Of a stretch of 64,000 nt of DNA, positions 39,472 through 48,090 are shown piece after piece. Location: contig NZ_JAIZDB010000006.1 of NCBI RefSeq assembly GCF_029533155.1, positions 62,001 through 126,000 on the forward strand, read 5' to 3'. The notes beneath the pieces are model-generated. The model was not told where the DNA came from and did no database searches. It saw only the letters and a list, made by a program, of their open reading frames with translations. Positions within the stretch are counted from its first letter, which is position 1; every line of letters begins with the position of its first letter. The position numbers and the translations under genes are program-made. The DNA is from Psychrobacillus antarcticus. GTDB lineage: Bacteria; Bacillota; Bacilli; Bacillales_A; Planococcaceae.

Positions 39472-40122
39472 TCAAAATTTCCTGTTCGCTAAATAGTTTC
39501 CGATATTCAACCAATCCTGCTCAAGAAAGTCCCGATTGGACGGTCTATAAAACACAGATGCAGGGTGATAGGTAGGAATTATCATATAACTTTCAGCCGA
39601 ACATATAAATACAGTAGAATCCAGAGACTCCAAGTGACGTATTGGTTGATTTAGCAGTTTACCATGTAACATGGAAACCTTTGCATCTTTTCCTATTAAT
39701 CGCTGTAAACCTACATTTCCTAATGTAACAATAATATTAGGTACAATATTTTTTAATTCATAATCTAATATTGGAGCATGTGCCACCACTTCTAACGCAG
39801 TGGGCGGCCGATTATACTTTCTTTGCATTACCTCGCCATTTCGAGCCTTCTTTTCTCTCCACACATATGGTCGACTACGAACTGCACTGGTCATATATAC
39901 GTCATCTCGGGTCAATCCAATACTTTCTAACGACTTATTTAATTCGTCCCCTGCTCTACCGATAAATGGCACCGCCTTTATCGCCTCATTCTCTCCAGGA
40001 GCTTCACCTATTAACAGTATACTTGGTTTTTTTGGGCCTTTCCCTTTAACAAATCCTTCAACAGGAAATCCCGCTATACGTTCGATTCCTAGTTTAACAA
40101 GCTCCTCTGGTATTTCAAACAT
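39472..40122 (-). CDS. Uracil-DNA glycosylase superfamily protein (family 4-like, no Fe-S cysteines)
   Basis: A 216-residue protein of the UDG superfamily. Motif A is ILLIGEAPGENEAIKAVPFI, as in family 4/5 enzymes, and motif B is IIPTYHPASVFY. Family 4 enzymes normally carry four cysteines binding a 4Fe-4S cluster, two near the N-terminus; here the first 45 residues contain none and the only Cys is in FICSAESY. It is therefore a cluster-less variant. Probably excises uracil from DNA, although loss of the cluster could mean another specificity. ATG 40122 follows AAAGGAGTG. Confidence 0.8.
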   Translation of the reverse strand: MFEIPEELVKLGIERIAGFPVEGFVKGKGPKKPSILLIGEAPGENEAIKAVPFIGRAGDELNKSLESIGLTRDDVYMTSAVRSRPYVWREKKARNGEVMQRKYNRPPTALEVVAHAPILDYELKNIVPNIIVTLGNVGLQRLIGKDAKVSMLHGKLLNQPIRHLESLDSTVFICSAESYMIIPTYHPASVFYRPSNRDFLEQDWLNIGNYLANRKF

Positions 40123-40138
40123 GTATCTCACTCCTTTT

Positions 40139-40169
40139 AAAAAAACCTTTCCAATGAGGAAAGGTTTTT
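40139..40169 (-). terminator. Terminator of the PAP2 phosphatase gene
   Basis: Stem ACCTTTCC / GGAAAGGT with a 5-base loop followed by seven T on the minus strand; it begins at the stop codon of the phosphatase. Confidence 0.8.
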
Positions 40170-40779
40170 ACTGTGTATACTTTTTAAAAACTCTATTTCT
40201 ATATTCATACCACAATGCCACGATGACAAACCAAGAATACCCAATCATCCATCCGGCTAAAACATCTGAAGCATAATGTCTGTGTTCCGCAATTCGAGAT
40301 AAACCTACCATCACAGTGACAAATATAGTGACTAACCAGATTAAAATTCGTCTCGTTTTATTGGACTGATGCTCTGTTAAAAAGTAGGCAATTGTAAACA
40401 AATATAAAAGCCCAACCATTGCATGACTGGAAGGAAAGCTAAAAGTCTCTAACTGTTGCGGGACATCGGGGCGTTCTCTTTCAATCCATTTTTTTAGCAT
40501 TTGATTCAGAACATTCCCAAACCCTATAGACAGTAAAACAAAGAGCATTCCTCGATAATTTTTTGAGCGAAACCATAGATAAACAATTAATAAAAGCGTT
40601 ATAAATATAATAAATTTAGTATCCCCTAAGTAATGAAAAAAAACAATTACTTTATTATCTCCAAACAACTGGGACATCTGCGAATCAAACTGAGCTATTT
40701 CTGTCGTATTAAAATATAAAAAGAGGGCAGCAAACCCTAATAATGTTACTAGACTAAGTGGATAAAACCATTTCTTCAC
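40168..40779 (-). CDS. PAP2-family membrane phosphatase
   Basis: A 203-residue membrane phosphatase with about six helices. The PAP2 catalytic motifs are complete: KKWIERERP (K-x6-RP), FPSSHAMVG (PSGH-type) and SRIAEHRHYASDVLAGW (SR-x5-H-x3-D), the last two providing the acid and nucleophile histidines outside the membrane. Such enzymes remove phosphate from undecaprenyl-PP, phosphatidate or phosphatidylglycerol-P; which one is not clear. The GTG start has AGGAGG 8 bases before it. Monocistronic. Confidence 0.88.
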   Translation of the reverse strand: MKKWFYPLSLVTLLGFAALFLYFNTTEIAQFDSQMSQLFGDNKVIVFFHYLGDTKFIIFITLLLIVYLWFRSKNYRGMLFVLLSIGFGNVLNQMLKKWIERERPDVPQQLETFSFPSSHAMVGLLYLFTIAYFLTEHQSNKTRRILIWLVTIFVTVMVGLSRIAEHRHYASDVLAGWMIGYSWFVIVALWYEYRNRVFKKYTQ

Positions 40780-40885
40780 AAAAAAACCTCCTATCCCATA
40801 ACAAAATTATAAGCTAGAAATATGTGGATGTACAATGAATACTGCCTTTTAAAATCAAGATATGATATCCGAATATAGTTGACTT

Positions 40886-40950
40886 CCACTCCATTCAGGC
40901 GGACGCTTTCCGCTGGGAACGTATCCTCCTGAACCGAAAATCAGAAGTAA
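40886..40950 (+). repeat. Fragment of the GC-rich interspersed repeat, copy D
   Basis: CAGGCGGACGCTTTCCGCTG followed by GGGAACGTATCCTCCTGAAC and CGAAAATCAGAAG matches the left end of the core in elements A and C and then jumps to the right-hand boundary CGGAAATCAGAAGCATTAAT seen in element B: an internally deleted copy. Confidence 0.6.
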
Positions 40951-41013
40951 CATTTAATTTTTGTACTATTTACACTGAGTTAGTAGCTTTATAAACCGTA
41001 TATTTTCTTTAAA

Positions 41014-41055
41014 TAAAGAGCCACCCTTCTCGTTTGCACGGTTAGGGTGGCTCCT
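41014..41055 (-). terminator. Terminator of the siderophore operon
   Basis: Stem GAGCCACCCT / AGGGTGGCTC with a 16-base loop, then TTTATTT on the minus strand. Confidence 0.8.
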
Positions 41056-41067
41056 CGTTAGTTTGAA

Positions 41068-42105
41068 TTATTTTAATTCATCTAAGATTTCTTGTAATTT
41101 TGCTGCTTCAGTTGTTACACCGTTACTTGAGAAGTACCAGTTCGTACCATCTAAGTATACGATCTTACCTTCTTTATAAGCACGAGTTTGTTTAATAATA
41201 TCATTTTCGATATCTGCTTTAATCGTTTCTACATCCGAAACTGTACGATCAACGACTAATAATACTTCTGGATCTACAGAAAGTATTGACTCATAAGAAA
41301 AGTCAGATCCATGGGAAGACGCATCAATATCAGTTGTTGCTGGTTTGAAACCAAAGTCATTGTACACATATGCGAAACGAGAATTTGCGCCATTATCGAA
41401 ACCAGACATTTTTTTGTCGTCATACATAGCAACTAATGCATTTTCATAGCCAGCTACTTTTTCGTTTACAGCATCCACTTTTTCTTGTAATGCAGCCTTT
41501 AACTCTTCACCTTTTTCTACTTTATCAAACATATTAGCTGCTAAGTCAACTGTTTCATAAACTGCATCAATATAGTTAGAGTTATCTGAACCAATGAATA
41601 CTACGTTTGGTGTGATTTCTTTTAATTCTTCATAGAATGGAGTTTGACGACCAGAGATAAAAATGATATCTGGTTCTGCAGCTGCCACTGCTTCGAAGTC
41701 GATTGCTTTTAATGTACCAACGTCAGCAATATCATCGCTTGGTGCATATTTTTCTTTTAAGTGTGTTGGAATGTTCCCTTTACCGCCACCAGCTGGTACA
41801 CCTACGATACCTTCAACGCCTAATGCATCAAGTGTATCTAAGAAACCGTAGTCCAAAGAGATAATGCGCTTAGGCTCTTCTTCTAATGTAATATCTTCAA
41901 AAGTAACTGAAGCGCCTTCTTCTGTTTCACGCGCAGTACTTAACGAAGATACTGTCATAGGAAATGCTGATTCTTCTACTACTTCTTTTTCTGTCTCACT
42001 TGCTTTGTTTGTGTCACTTGCTTTAGGTGTTTCTGTTTCTTCTGATCCACATGCAGCCAACATTAATGCTAATGCTGCTGCAGTAATTATATTCCACTTC
42101 TTCAT
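41068..42105 (-). CDS. yclQ: Siderophore-binding lipoprotein (YclQ/FpuA-like)
   Basis: A 345-residue iron-siderophore-binding lipoprotein. Signal peptide and lipobox: MKKWNIITAAALALMLAACG, Cys about 19 lipidated. The FecB/TroA-type fold follows: KRIISLDYGFLDTLDALGVE, then ADVGTLKAIDFEAVAAAEPD and IIFISGRQTPFYEELKEITP. It is outside the membrane and hands ferri-siderophore to the YclNO permease; B. subtilis YclQ binds petrobactin-type catechols. ATG 42105 has GGAG upstream. It has its own promoter (TTGACA-17-TAGAAT) with a Fur box at 42152, so it can be transcribed more strongly than the rest of the operon. Confidence 0.9.
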   Translation of the reverse strand: MKKWNIITAAALALMLAACGSEETETPKASDTNKASETEKEVVEESAFPMTVSSLSTARETEEGASVTFEDITLEEEPKRIISLDYGFLDTLDALGVEGIVGVPAGGGKGNIPTHLKEKYAPSDDIADVGTLKAIDFEAVAAAEPDIIFISGRQTPFYEELKEITPNVVFIGSDNSNYIDAVYETVDLAANMFDKVEKGEELKAALQEKVDAVNEKVAGYENALVAMYDDKKMSGFDNGANSRFAYVYNDFGFKPATTDIDASSHGSDFSYESILSVDPEVLLVVDRTVSDVETIKADIENDIIKQTRAYKEGKIVYLDGTNWYFSSNGVTTEAAKLQEILDELK

Positions 42106-42151
42106 ACTAATTTTTCTCCTCCTAATAATTAACTCATTCACCCTCTGGTGT

Positions 42152-42170
42152 GATAATGAAAATCATTCTC
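42152..42170. promoter_or_regulatory. Fur box upstream of yclQ
   Basis: GATAATGAAAATCATTCTC, 17 of 19 matches to the classic Fur 19-mer, positioned just after the promoter. Confidence 0.8.
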
Positions 42171-42183
42171 ATCAACTAACCAA

Positions 42184-42212
42184 ATTCTAGTTGAGTATCC
42201 TCAGATTGTCAA
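42184..42212 (-). promoter_or_regulatory. yclQ promoter
   Basis: Minus strand TTGACA (42212-42207), 17 bases, TAGAAT (42189-42184), in the gap between yclP and yclQ, with the Fur box covering the start of transcription. Confidence 0.65.
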
Positions 42213-42226
42213 TTACTTTATTAAAA

Positions 42227-42994
42227 TTAATTATGAGAATTAAAATATACACAAATTCGGCAACCGTCTTGTACTTGAACAGGAATATGCATATCATATA
42301 CTTCGCGCAAAGATTCTGAGTTAATAATCTCATTTGTTGGACCATCTTTTACTAGACGTCCATCCTTCAACGCAACGATACGATCTGAATAGACGGAGGC
42401 AAAGTTAATATCGTGCAACACGATGACAACTGTTTTCCCTAGCTCATCAACAAGTTTACGCAAGATTTTCATAATTTGTACTGAATGCTTCATATCTAGA
42501 TTGTTTAATGGTTCGTCGAGTAAAATATATTCCGTATCTTGCGCAATAACCATAGAAATGAACGCACGTTGTTTTTGTCCACCAGAAAGCTCATCTAAAA
42601 ACTTATCTTGCATATCAGTTAAATTTAAATACGCTAACGCTTTGTCCACAAATTGGTTATCCTCTTCGTTTAAACGACCTTTCGAGTATGGATACCGTCC
42701 AAAAGATACAAGCTCACGAACCGTTAAACGAACATTTAAATGATTTGCTTGCTTTAAAATCGCAACTCGTTTTGAAAATGCATCTGATTTCATTTTCTTA
42801 ACGTCCGATTGATCCAACAACACTTCTCCAGTATCCGCATCTAACAAACGGCTCACCATTGATAATAACGTTGATTTACCAGCACCATTAGGTCCAATAA
42901 AGGACGTAATGGCTCCAGATTGAATTTTTAATGTGACATTTTCGACAACAGTTTTTTTCCCAAAGCTTTTAGAAAGACCTTTAAGTTCAATCAT
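42227..42994 (-). CDS. yclP: Siderophore ABC transporter ATPase (YclP-like)
   Basis: A 255-residue FecE-type ATPase that drives iron-siderophore import. Walker A is ITSFIGPNGAGKSTLLSMVS, the signature LDELSGGQKQRAFISMVIAQ, Walker B EYILLDEPLNNLDMKHSVQI and the switch His in VIVLHDINFASVYSDRIVAL. It matches B. subtilis YclP. The start overlaps the yclO stop by four bases (ATGA), so it is co-translated with the permease. No terminator separates it from yclQ. Confidence 0.92.
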   Translation of the reverse strand: MIELKGLSKSFGKKTVVENVTLKIQSGAITSFIGPNGAGKSTLLSMVSRLLDADTGEVLLDQSDVKKMKSDAFSKRVAILKQANHLNVRLTVRELVSFGRYPYSKGRLNEEDNQFVDKALAYLNLTDMQDKFLDELSGGQKQRAFISMVIAQDTEYILLDEPLNNLDMKHSVQIMKILRKLVDELGKTVVIVLHDINFASVYSDRIVALKDGRLVKDGPTNEIINSESLREVYDMHIPVQVQDGCRICVYFNSHN

Positions 42995-43947
42995 GCTGTT
43001 TTCCTACTTTCCTTTAGTAACAAGTAAATAAAGTAAAGCCCACCGATAAAGTTAATAATTACACTAATCGTTGTCGTTAAATTAAATACATGTAGCACTA
43101 AGAATTGTCCGCCCACTAATGCAATAACACTTATTAAGCTTGCGCCAACTATTAAAACGGAATGTTTGTATGTGGAAAAATATTGATAAGCTAAGTTGGA
43201 AACAATTAACCCTAAAAATGTAATTGGTCCAACTAACGCTGTTGATACTGCAATTAAAATCGATGATAAAATTAATATTCGTAAAACCATTTTGTCATAG
43301 TTAATACCTAAGTTTATTGCATGTTCACGCCCTAAAGACATTACATCTAACTTATGTAATATGCGTCTACCATACAGAAATGCTAAAGAGACAATACCTG
43401 CTGATATAAATAGCAATTCTGTTTTTACGTTCATAAAGCTAGCAAATAATCGAGCTTGTAAGCTTTCATACTCCACCGGATCAATAATTACTTGCATAAA
43501 TGTAACTAAGCTACCGAGTAGTGTACCGATAATCATACCTGCTAATAGTAGCAAGAAAATAGGATACTTATCTGCTCGGAATAAGAAACGATATAAAATC
43601 ACTGCAAATAGTACCATTGCAACAACTGATACACCGAAGTTTAAGTAACGACTTACAACAAATATGGAAGACGATCCTAAAGCAAAGTAAATAATTGTTT
43701 GAACGATGTGATACATCGAATCGATACCCATAACCGATGGTGTTAACAATCGATTATGCGTTACTGTTTGAAACGCTACTGTTGCATAAGCGATTGCAGT
43801 TCCTGTAATGACCATTGCAAATAATCGTTCTAATCGTTTTGGAAATGCATAACTAAACCCGCCTTTTATGTCGTAAAACGCAAATAACAACATACAAATT
43901 AAGGCAATTACCGATAATATAATTAACTTCGTACTATTTTTGCGCAT
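42991..43947 (-). CDS. yclO: Siderophore ABC permease (YclO-like)
   Basis: A 318-residue FecCD-type permease with about nine helices. Features: LFAMVITGTAIAYATVAFQT and LLTPSVMGIDSMYHIVQTII, the loop before the coupling helix ILHKLDVMSLGREHAINLGI and the late segment STALVGPITFLGLIVSNLAY. It pairs with YclN as a heterodimer. The start overlaps the upstream gene by 14 bases. Confidence 0.92.
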   Translation of the reverse strand: MRKNSTKLIILSVIALICMLLFAFYDIKGGFSYAFPKRLERLFAMVITGTAIAYATVAFQTVTHNRLLTPSVMGIDSMYHIVQTIIYFALGSSSIFVVSRYLNFGVSVVAMVLFAVILYRFLFRADKYPIFLLLLAGMIIGTLLGSLVTFMQVIIDPVEYESLQARLFASFMNVKTELLFISAGIVSLAFLYGRRILHKLDVMSLGREHAINLGINYDKMVLRILILSSILIAVSTALVGPITFLGLIVSNLAYQYFSTYKHSVLIVGASLISVIALVGGQFLVLHVFNLTTTISVIINFIGGLYFIYLLLKESRKTA

Positions 43948-44890
43948 ATGCTTTCCCCCTAAATAACATAATTAAGAAGATCGCACTACCGATTACTGCA
44001 ACTGTAGTATTAACCGGAATTTCATATGGATGTACGATTAAGCGGCTAATGATATCGCAGAATAATAAGAATGCTGCGCCCATAAAAATGGTATGAGGAA
44101 TTGTTTTACGTAAATTGTCCCCTAAATAAAGGGAAACAAGGTTAGGCACAATTAATCCTAAAAACGGTATAATACCGACTGTTAAAACGACTGTCGTAGA
44201 AATAACTGCAACAATAATTAAACCAATATTCAATACCGTTCGATAGCTTAACCCAAGGTTTTTAGCAAAATCCTCACCCAAACCTGCTACGGTAAATTTA
44301 TTGGCATAAATATATGCAATAATAATCGCTGGGACAGCTACATAAAGAAGCTCATACCGACCAGATACAACTAATGTGAAACTCCCTTGGAAAAACGAAT
44401 CAACATTTTGTAAAATGTTCGCTTCATACGCCAAGAAAGTAGAAAATGCTCCAATAATATTCCCGTACATAATCCCTATTAGTGGGACAAATATTGCATC
44501 TTTGAACTTAATACGTTCAAGTAGCTGCATAAAGATAAATGAACCAATTAATGCGAAAGCAAAACTAAACATGATTTGGCCGATATAGGACATACCCGAA
44601 AAGAATAACATTGATATGATGATACCTAATTTTGCTGCATCTAACGTACCAGCCGTTGTTGGCGATACAAATTTGTTTCGGCTTAAACTTTGCATGATTA
44701 AACCTGCAATACCCATCCCTGCGCCAGCTAAAATTATAGCGAATAATCTTGGTAACCGACTTATTAAGAAAATCTGTGTTTCTAACGATTCCCAATCAAG
44801 CAAATCACTCGGCTTTATGTCAATCGCACCAATAAATAGCGAAATTACTGACAGGATGATCACTGTAACTACCAACATCCACAGTCTCAT
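43934..44890 (-). CDS. yclN: Siderophore ABC permease (YclN-like)
   Basis: A 318-residue FecCD-type permease, first gene of the operon. It has RLPRLFAIILAGAGMGIAGL, IMQSLSRNKFVSPTTAGTLD, GLGEDFAKNLGLSYRTVLNI and PFLGLIVPNLVSLYLGDNLR, as in B. subtilis YclN. ATG 44890 (protein begins MRLWMLVV) follows GGGG at a good distance; an in-frame ATG at 44902 with a weaker site is the alternative. A Fur box is at 44923, 33 bases upstream, and a stronger Fur-overlapped promoter lies at 45166-45193, giving a leader of about 265 bases. Confidence 0.91.
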   Translation of the reverse strand: MRLWMLVVTVIILSVISLFIGAIDIKPSDLLDWESLETQIFLISRLPRLFAIILAGAGMGIAGLIMQSLSRNKFVSPTTAGTLDAAKLGIIISMLFFSGMSYIGQIMFSFAFALIGSFIFMQLLERIKFKDAIFVPLIGIMYGNIIGAFSTFLAYEANILQNVDSFFQGSFTLVVSGRYELLYVAVPAIIIAYIYANKFTVAGLGEDFAKNLGLSYRTVLNIGLIIVAVISTTVVLTVGIIPFLGLIVPNLVSLYLGDNLRKTIPHTIFMGAAFLLFCDIISRLIVHPYEIPVNTTVAVIGSAIFLIMLFRGKAYAQK

Positions 44891-44922
44891 TTTAAACCCC
44901 ATATTTCTTTTATTCTCAGATT

Positions 44923-44941
44923 AGCGAGAATCATTCTCAAC
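44923..44941. promoter_or_regulatory. Fur-box-like site before yclN
   Basis: GAGAATCATTCTC palindrome at 44926-44938; on the minus strand it reads TGAGAATGATTCTCG, close to TGATAATNATTATCA. Confidence 0.6.
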
Positions 44942-45288
44942 ACTGAGTAAAAATTTATTTTGTATTTGAAGATATAACATCCCCAAATATAAGTCCGACT
45001 AGCGGGTCATATATAACTTCCTTAAATATAATACATTCCATTAATAAATACTTAGTTGGTGATTGAGCCTTTTTTATAATTAGACTACATATGAGTAAAT
45101 CTTTTCAAAATTATAGTCGCCACTCTTTTAAATAATGAATCACTATTGAAAATCATTATCAATTAATTATAGCATCTCGACTCTTTAAGTCAACGACTAA
45201 ATGAAAATGGTTTTCAATTGAAACTCAATTGAAATGCCATTTTACCCTATTTTAACCCATTTCTATTTTACTACATTATTCTCCTAAT
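44942..45288 (-). promoter_or_regulatory. Long yclN leader with two further Fur boxes and promoter
   Basis: No gene. On the minus strand TTGACT (45193-45188), 16 bases, TATAAT (45171-45166). Fur boxes: TGAAAATCATTATCA (45147-45161, 14 of 15) at the transcription start and TGAAAATGGTTTTCA (45202-45216) upstream of the -35. From there to yclN about 265 bases are untranslated; I saw no open frame and no clear riboswitch. Confidence 0.65.
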
Positions 45289-45342
45289 TCAAAAAGGCTT
45301 TTGCAATTGTTGTTTTTTCGCAACATTTACACAAGCCTTTTG
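45289..45342 (-). terminator. Terminator of the DUF6612-like lipoprotein gene
   Basis: Stem AAAAGGCTT / AAGCCTTTT with an inner stem GTTGC..GCAAT region, then TTTTT; it sits between the lipoprotein gene and the Fur-controlled promoter. Confidence 0.7.
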
Positions 45343-45357
45343 ACACTAAGTGTTCAT

Positions 45358-46203
45358 TTAAATTTCTTTCGCACTATCTATAATCTCTTGTGGGACCACT
45401 ATCTCATTTATTTCGTTAAATTTAGAGAAGTTTGTTTTAACGTCCATTTTTAAGTTGATCGTTTCTCCATCCATTGTCATATCCATATCTATAACCATAT
45501 CTAATTTGTTCGTTTGGAATGATTCTTTGTCAATATGAACTACATAGTCGACCGAATGAATGGTATAGTCTAAGTCAACATTTCCTTCTCCAGTAAGGCT
45601 TTGAAGTGCTTCATCTACTTGATCTTTCACAAGACTTGTAAACTCTTCACCACTGCCTTCAAGTGTTAAAATATAGTTCTCATCGTCTTGTTCAAATTCC
45701 ACTTTTTCTAAATATTCTTCTAAAGGCTGTAGTTGTGCTGCTGGATCTGTTTGGTTCGTAGCACCCATCATTTGGTCTACCATTTCCTTAGGAAACTTCA
45801 TCCACTGTGCAGCAGTTCCTTCATACACATACAATGCATCTTCCGTAATATAAGTCTCCATATCAATCTCTTGAGATTCGCTTCCTTCGCCAACGCCCAT
45901 CATAGTGGTTGTCCCTTTTTGATGCATTTGCATTGGTTCTATTATATATTCCATATCCATCATGGATTTTATATCCAGCGTCATTTCTTCACTTGGAATA
46001 CTCATTGTTTGTTTCATATCTATCGTACCTTTTACGCTTTTAAGCTCTTCTGAAGCTTTCATTGACTTGTCATATACTTCTTGTAAGGTAAGTTTACTAG
46101 TTTCTGTTACCTCTTTATCTTGTACCGGCGTTGCAGTTTCGTTACATGCAGCCAAACCTAACGCTAAGGTTACTACGGATAATAGAGCTGTCCATTTTTT
46201 CAT
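45358..46203 (-). CDS. DUF6612-like lipoprotein
   Basis: A 281-residue lipoprotein. MKKWTALLSVVTLALGLAAC is a signal peptide with lipobox LAAC. The mature part starts with an acidic linker, and then has LQEVYDKSMKASEELKSVKG, the repeated beta strands (DMEYIIEPMQMHQKGTTTMM, METYITEDALYVYEG) and LEEYLEKVEFEQDDENYILT, as in LolA/LppX-like DUF6612 proteins. These sit outside the membrane; a role in carrying hydrophobic molecules is assumed from the fold. ATG 46203 was chosen by spacing to GAAGGG. Monocistronic. Confidence 0.8.
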   Translation of the reverse strand: MKKWTALLSVVTLALGLAACNETATPVQDKEVTETSKLTLQEVYDKSMKASEELKSVKGTIDMKQTMSIPSEEMTLDIKSMMDMEYIIEPMQMHQKGTTTMMGVGEGSESQEIDMETYITEDALYVYEGTAAQWMKFPKEMVDQMMGATNQTDPAAQLQPLEEYLEKVEFEQDDENYILTLEGSGEEFTSLVKDQVDEALQSLTGEGNVDLDYTIHSVDYVVHIDKESFQTNKLDMVIDMDMTMDGETINLKMDVKTNFSKFNEINEIVVPQEIIDSAKEI

Positions 46204-46278
46204 AAAAATAATCATCCCTTCTCAGTAAGATACTTACTTTACGGGATGATTGCATAAAAGGTTTCATTTTGTTGGAAT

Positions 46279-47766
46279 TTACTTAACGCCACGCATATAT
46301 TTTTGAATCAACGGAGTCATCAAGTACAGTAATAAACCAATAACTAGAGCTACTGCTCCAATGACACCGAAGTAAATAATTTCGTTTTCCGGCGTGTAAA
46401 ATTTAACTACTTGAGCATTGATTGCTTGAGCTGATGCGTTCGTCATAAACCATAAACTCATCGTTTGAGCTGCGAATGCTCCTGGTGCCAGTTTCGTTGT
46501 TGCAGATAACCCTACCGGTGATAATAAGAGCTCTCCTAATACTACAAGGAAAAAGCTCAGTACAAGCCAGAAAGGACTAACTAGTGAATCTGTTCCATTG
46601 AAGTAAGCTGGAATAATCATGACGATAAAAGACAACCCTGCAAATAACAAACCAAATGAGAATTTTTTAGGAGTAGATGGTTGTCTGTCCCCAAGTTTCA
46701 CCCACATCCAAGCAAAAACTGGTGCCAGAGCAATGATAAATAATGGATTTAACGATTGGAACCAGGCAGGTGAAATCTCATATGAGCCAATCATTAAATC
46801 TACTCGCTCATCCGCATACTGTGCCAAAATGTTAGAACCTTGCTCTTGAATCGCCCAGAACATCATAGCCGCAACAAATAATGGAATATATGCAAGTAAG
46901 CGAGACCTTTCATCTTCCGTTGTTTTACTGCTTCTATACATAACGATAAAGTACAAGGTAGGAATTATGATACCTAGTATAGAGACAGTCATGATGAACC
47001 CATCTAACGTTAAAATTCCTTGTTGAATCAATACAAAGCCAATAACTAAAATTATAACTATAGCAATACCAATTCTAGTTAATACTTTTTTGCGTTCATC
47101 TTTGGCCATTGGGTTTGGCACATATGTACCTGCTAACCCTAGATATTTCTTTTTAGTTACTAAAAATACGACTAAACCAATTGCCATACCGACCGCAGCA
47201 AGACCAAATCCTAAATGGAAGTTATACTCAAGACCAATTGTTCCAACGATTAAAGGTGCGATAAACGCTCCCATATTAATCCCCATATAGAAAATGCTAA
47301 AACCTGAATCACGACGAGTATCTTCTTTAGAATACAGATCCCCGATAATACTTGAAATATTTGGTTTCAACAAGCCTGTCCCAATGATGATTAATGCCAT
47401 CGAGGCAAACAAAGTAGTTAAACCACCTGGGAATGCCAAGACGATATGACCGAACATGATGAGAACCCCACCATAGAATACCGTTTTCGTCGTACCGAAT
47501 AGGCGGTCAGCTATCCAACCTCCAATAATTCCAGACATATAAACTAGTGAACCATACACAGCCATAATGGAGTTAGCAGTAGAACGTTCTAGTCCCAATC
47601 CTCCCTGCGTTACTTCGTAATACATATAGTAGATTAGTATTGCGCGCATTCCATAGTAAGAAAAACGCTCCCAAAACTCCGTGAAAAACAATGATAGTAA
47701 TGCTTTCGGATGACCAAAAAATCCCTTCTGAGGGACGGATTTAACAATTTCTTCTTTTGTTGGCAT
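46279..47766 (-). CDS. POT-family di/tripeptide transporter (DtpT/YclF-like)
   Basis: A 495-residue proton-dependent peptide transporter with 12-14 helices. The POT signature is present: FTEFWERFSYYGMRAILIYY (with the ExxER-like proton motif), the second motif FSIFYMGINMGAFIAPLIVG, and FWAIQEQGSNILAQYAD, which resembles the peptide-pocket region. It imports di- and tripeptides. It is similar in size to B. subtilis YclF. AGAGGT precedes the ATG. It may supply amino acids; no operon partners. Confidence 0.92.
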   Translation of the reverse strand: MPTKEEIVKSVPQKGFFGHPKALLSLFFTEFWERFSYYGMRAILIYYMYYEVTQGGLGLERSTANSIMAVYGSLVYMSGIIGGWIADRLFGTTKTVFYGGVLIMFGHIVLAFPGGLTTLFASMALIIIGTGLLKPNISSIIGDLYSKEDTRRDSGFSIFYMGINMGAFIAPLIVGTIGLEYNFHLGFGLAAVGMAIGLVVFLVTKKKYLGLAGTYVPNPMAKDERKKVLTRIGIAIVIILVIGFVLIQQGILTLDGFIMTVSILGIIIPTLYFIVMYRSSKTTEDERSRLLAYIPLFVAAMMFWAIQEQGSNILAQYADERVDLMIGSYEISPAWFQSLNPLFIIALAPVFAWMWVKLGDRQPSTPKKFSFGLLFAGLSFIVMIIPAYFNGTDSLVSPFWLVLSFFLVVLGELLLSPVGLSATTKLAPGAFAAQTMSLWFMTNASAQAINAQVVKFYTPENEIIYFGVIGAVALVIGLLLYLMTPLIQKYMRGVK

Positions 47767-48090
47767 CTTTTTACCTCTTTTCTAATTTTGAAAACATTAG
47801 GAATACACTCTATCGCCATATTAATGGATTACATGAAAAGTAACCTAATGCCCATAAACCTAACAAGACACATATTATAAACTGCCCTTTTGCAATTGTC
47901 AAAAAACCTTTTATATTTCAACTAAGAAGATTTCTAGTAAAAAAGAGCGTAATATCAACGTTCTAATATAAAATATAGCGAAAATTTTTACTGAAATTGG
48001 AATTTTATTTATTCTATCGAATTTAATTATTTCGACTTTTGAAATTGTTGGTTATAATAGTCGTTATGACAGAAGGAAGGAGCTAATAAA
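47767..48090. other. Intergenic region between divergent transporters
   Basis: About 324 bases, AT-rich, holding the promoters of the POT gene and the ABC exporter. No repeat or frame is evident. Confidence 0.4.

Noticed and set aside
44942-45288. Hidden small gene in the yclN leader
   Set aside because: All ATG/GTG frames found on the minus strand close within a few codons; none has a good ribosome site.
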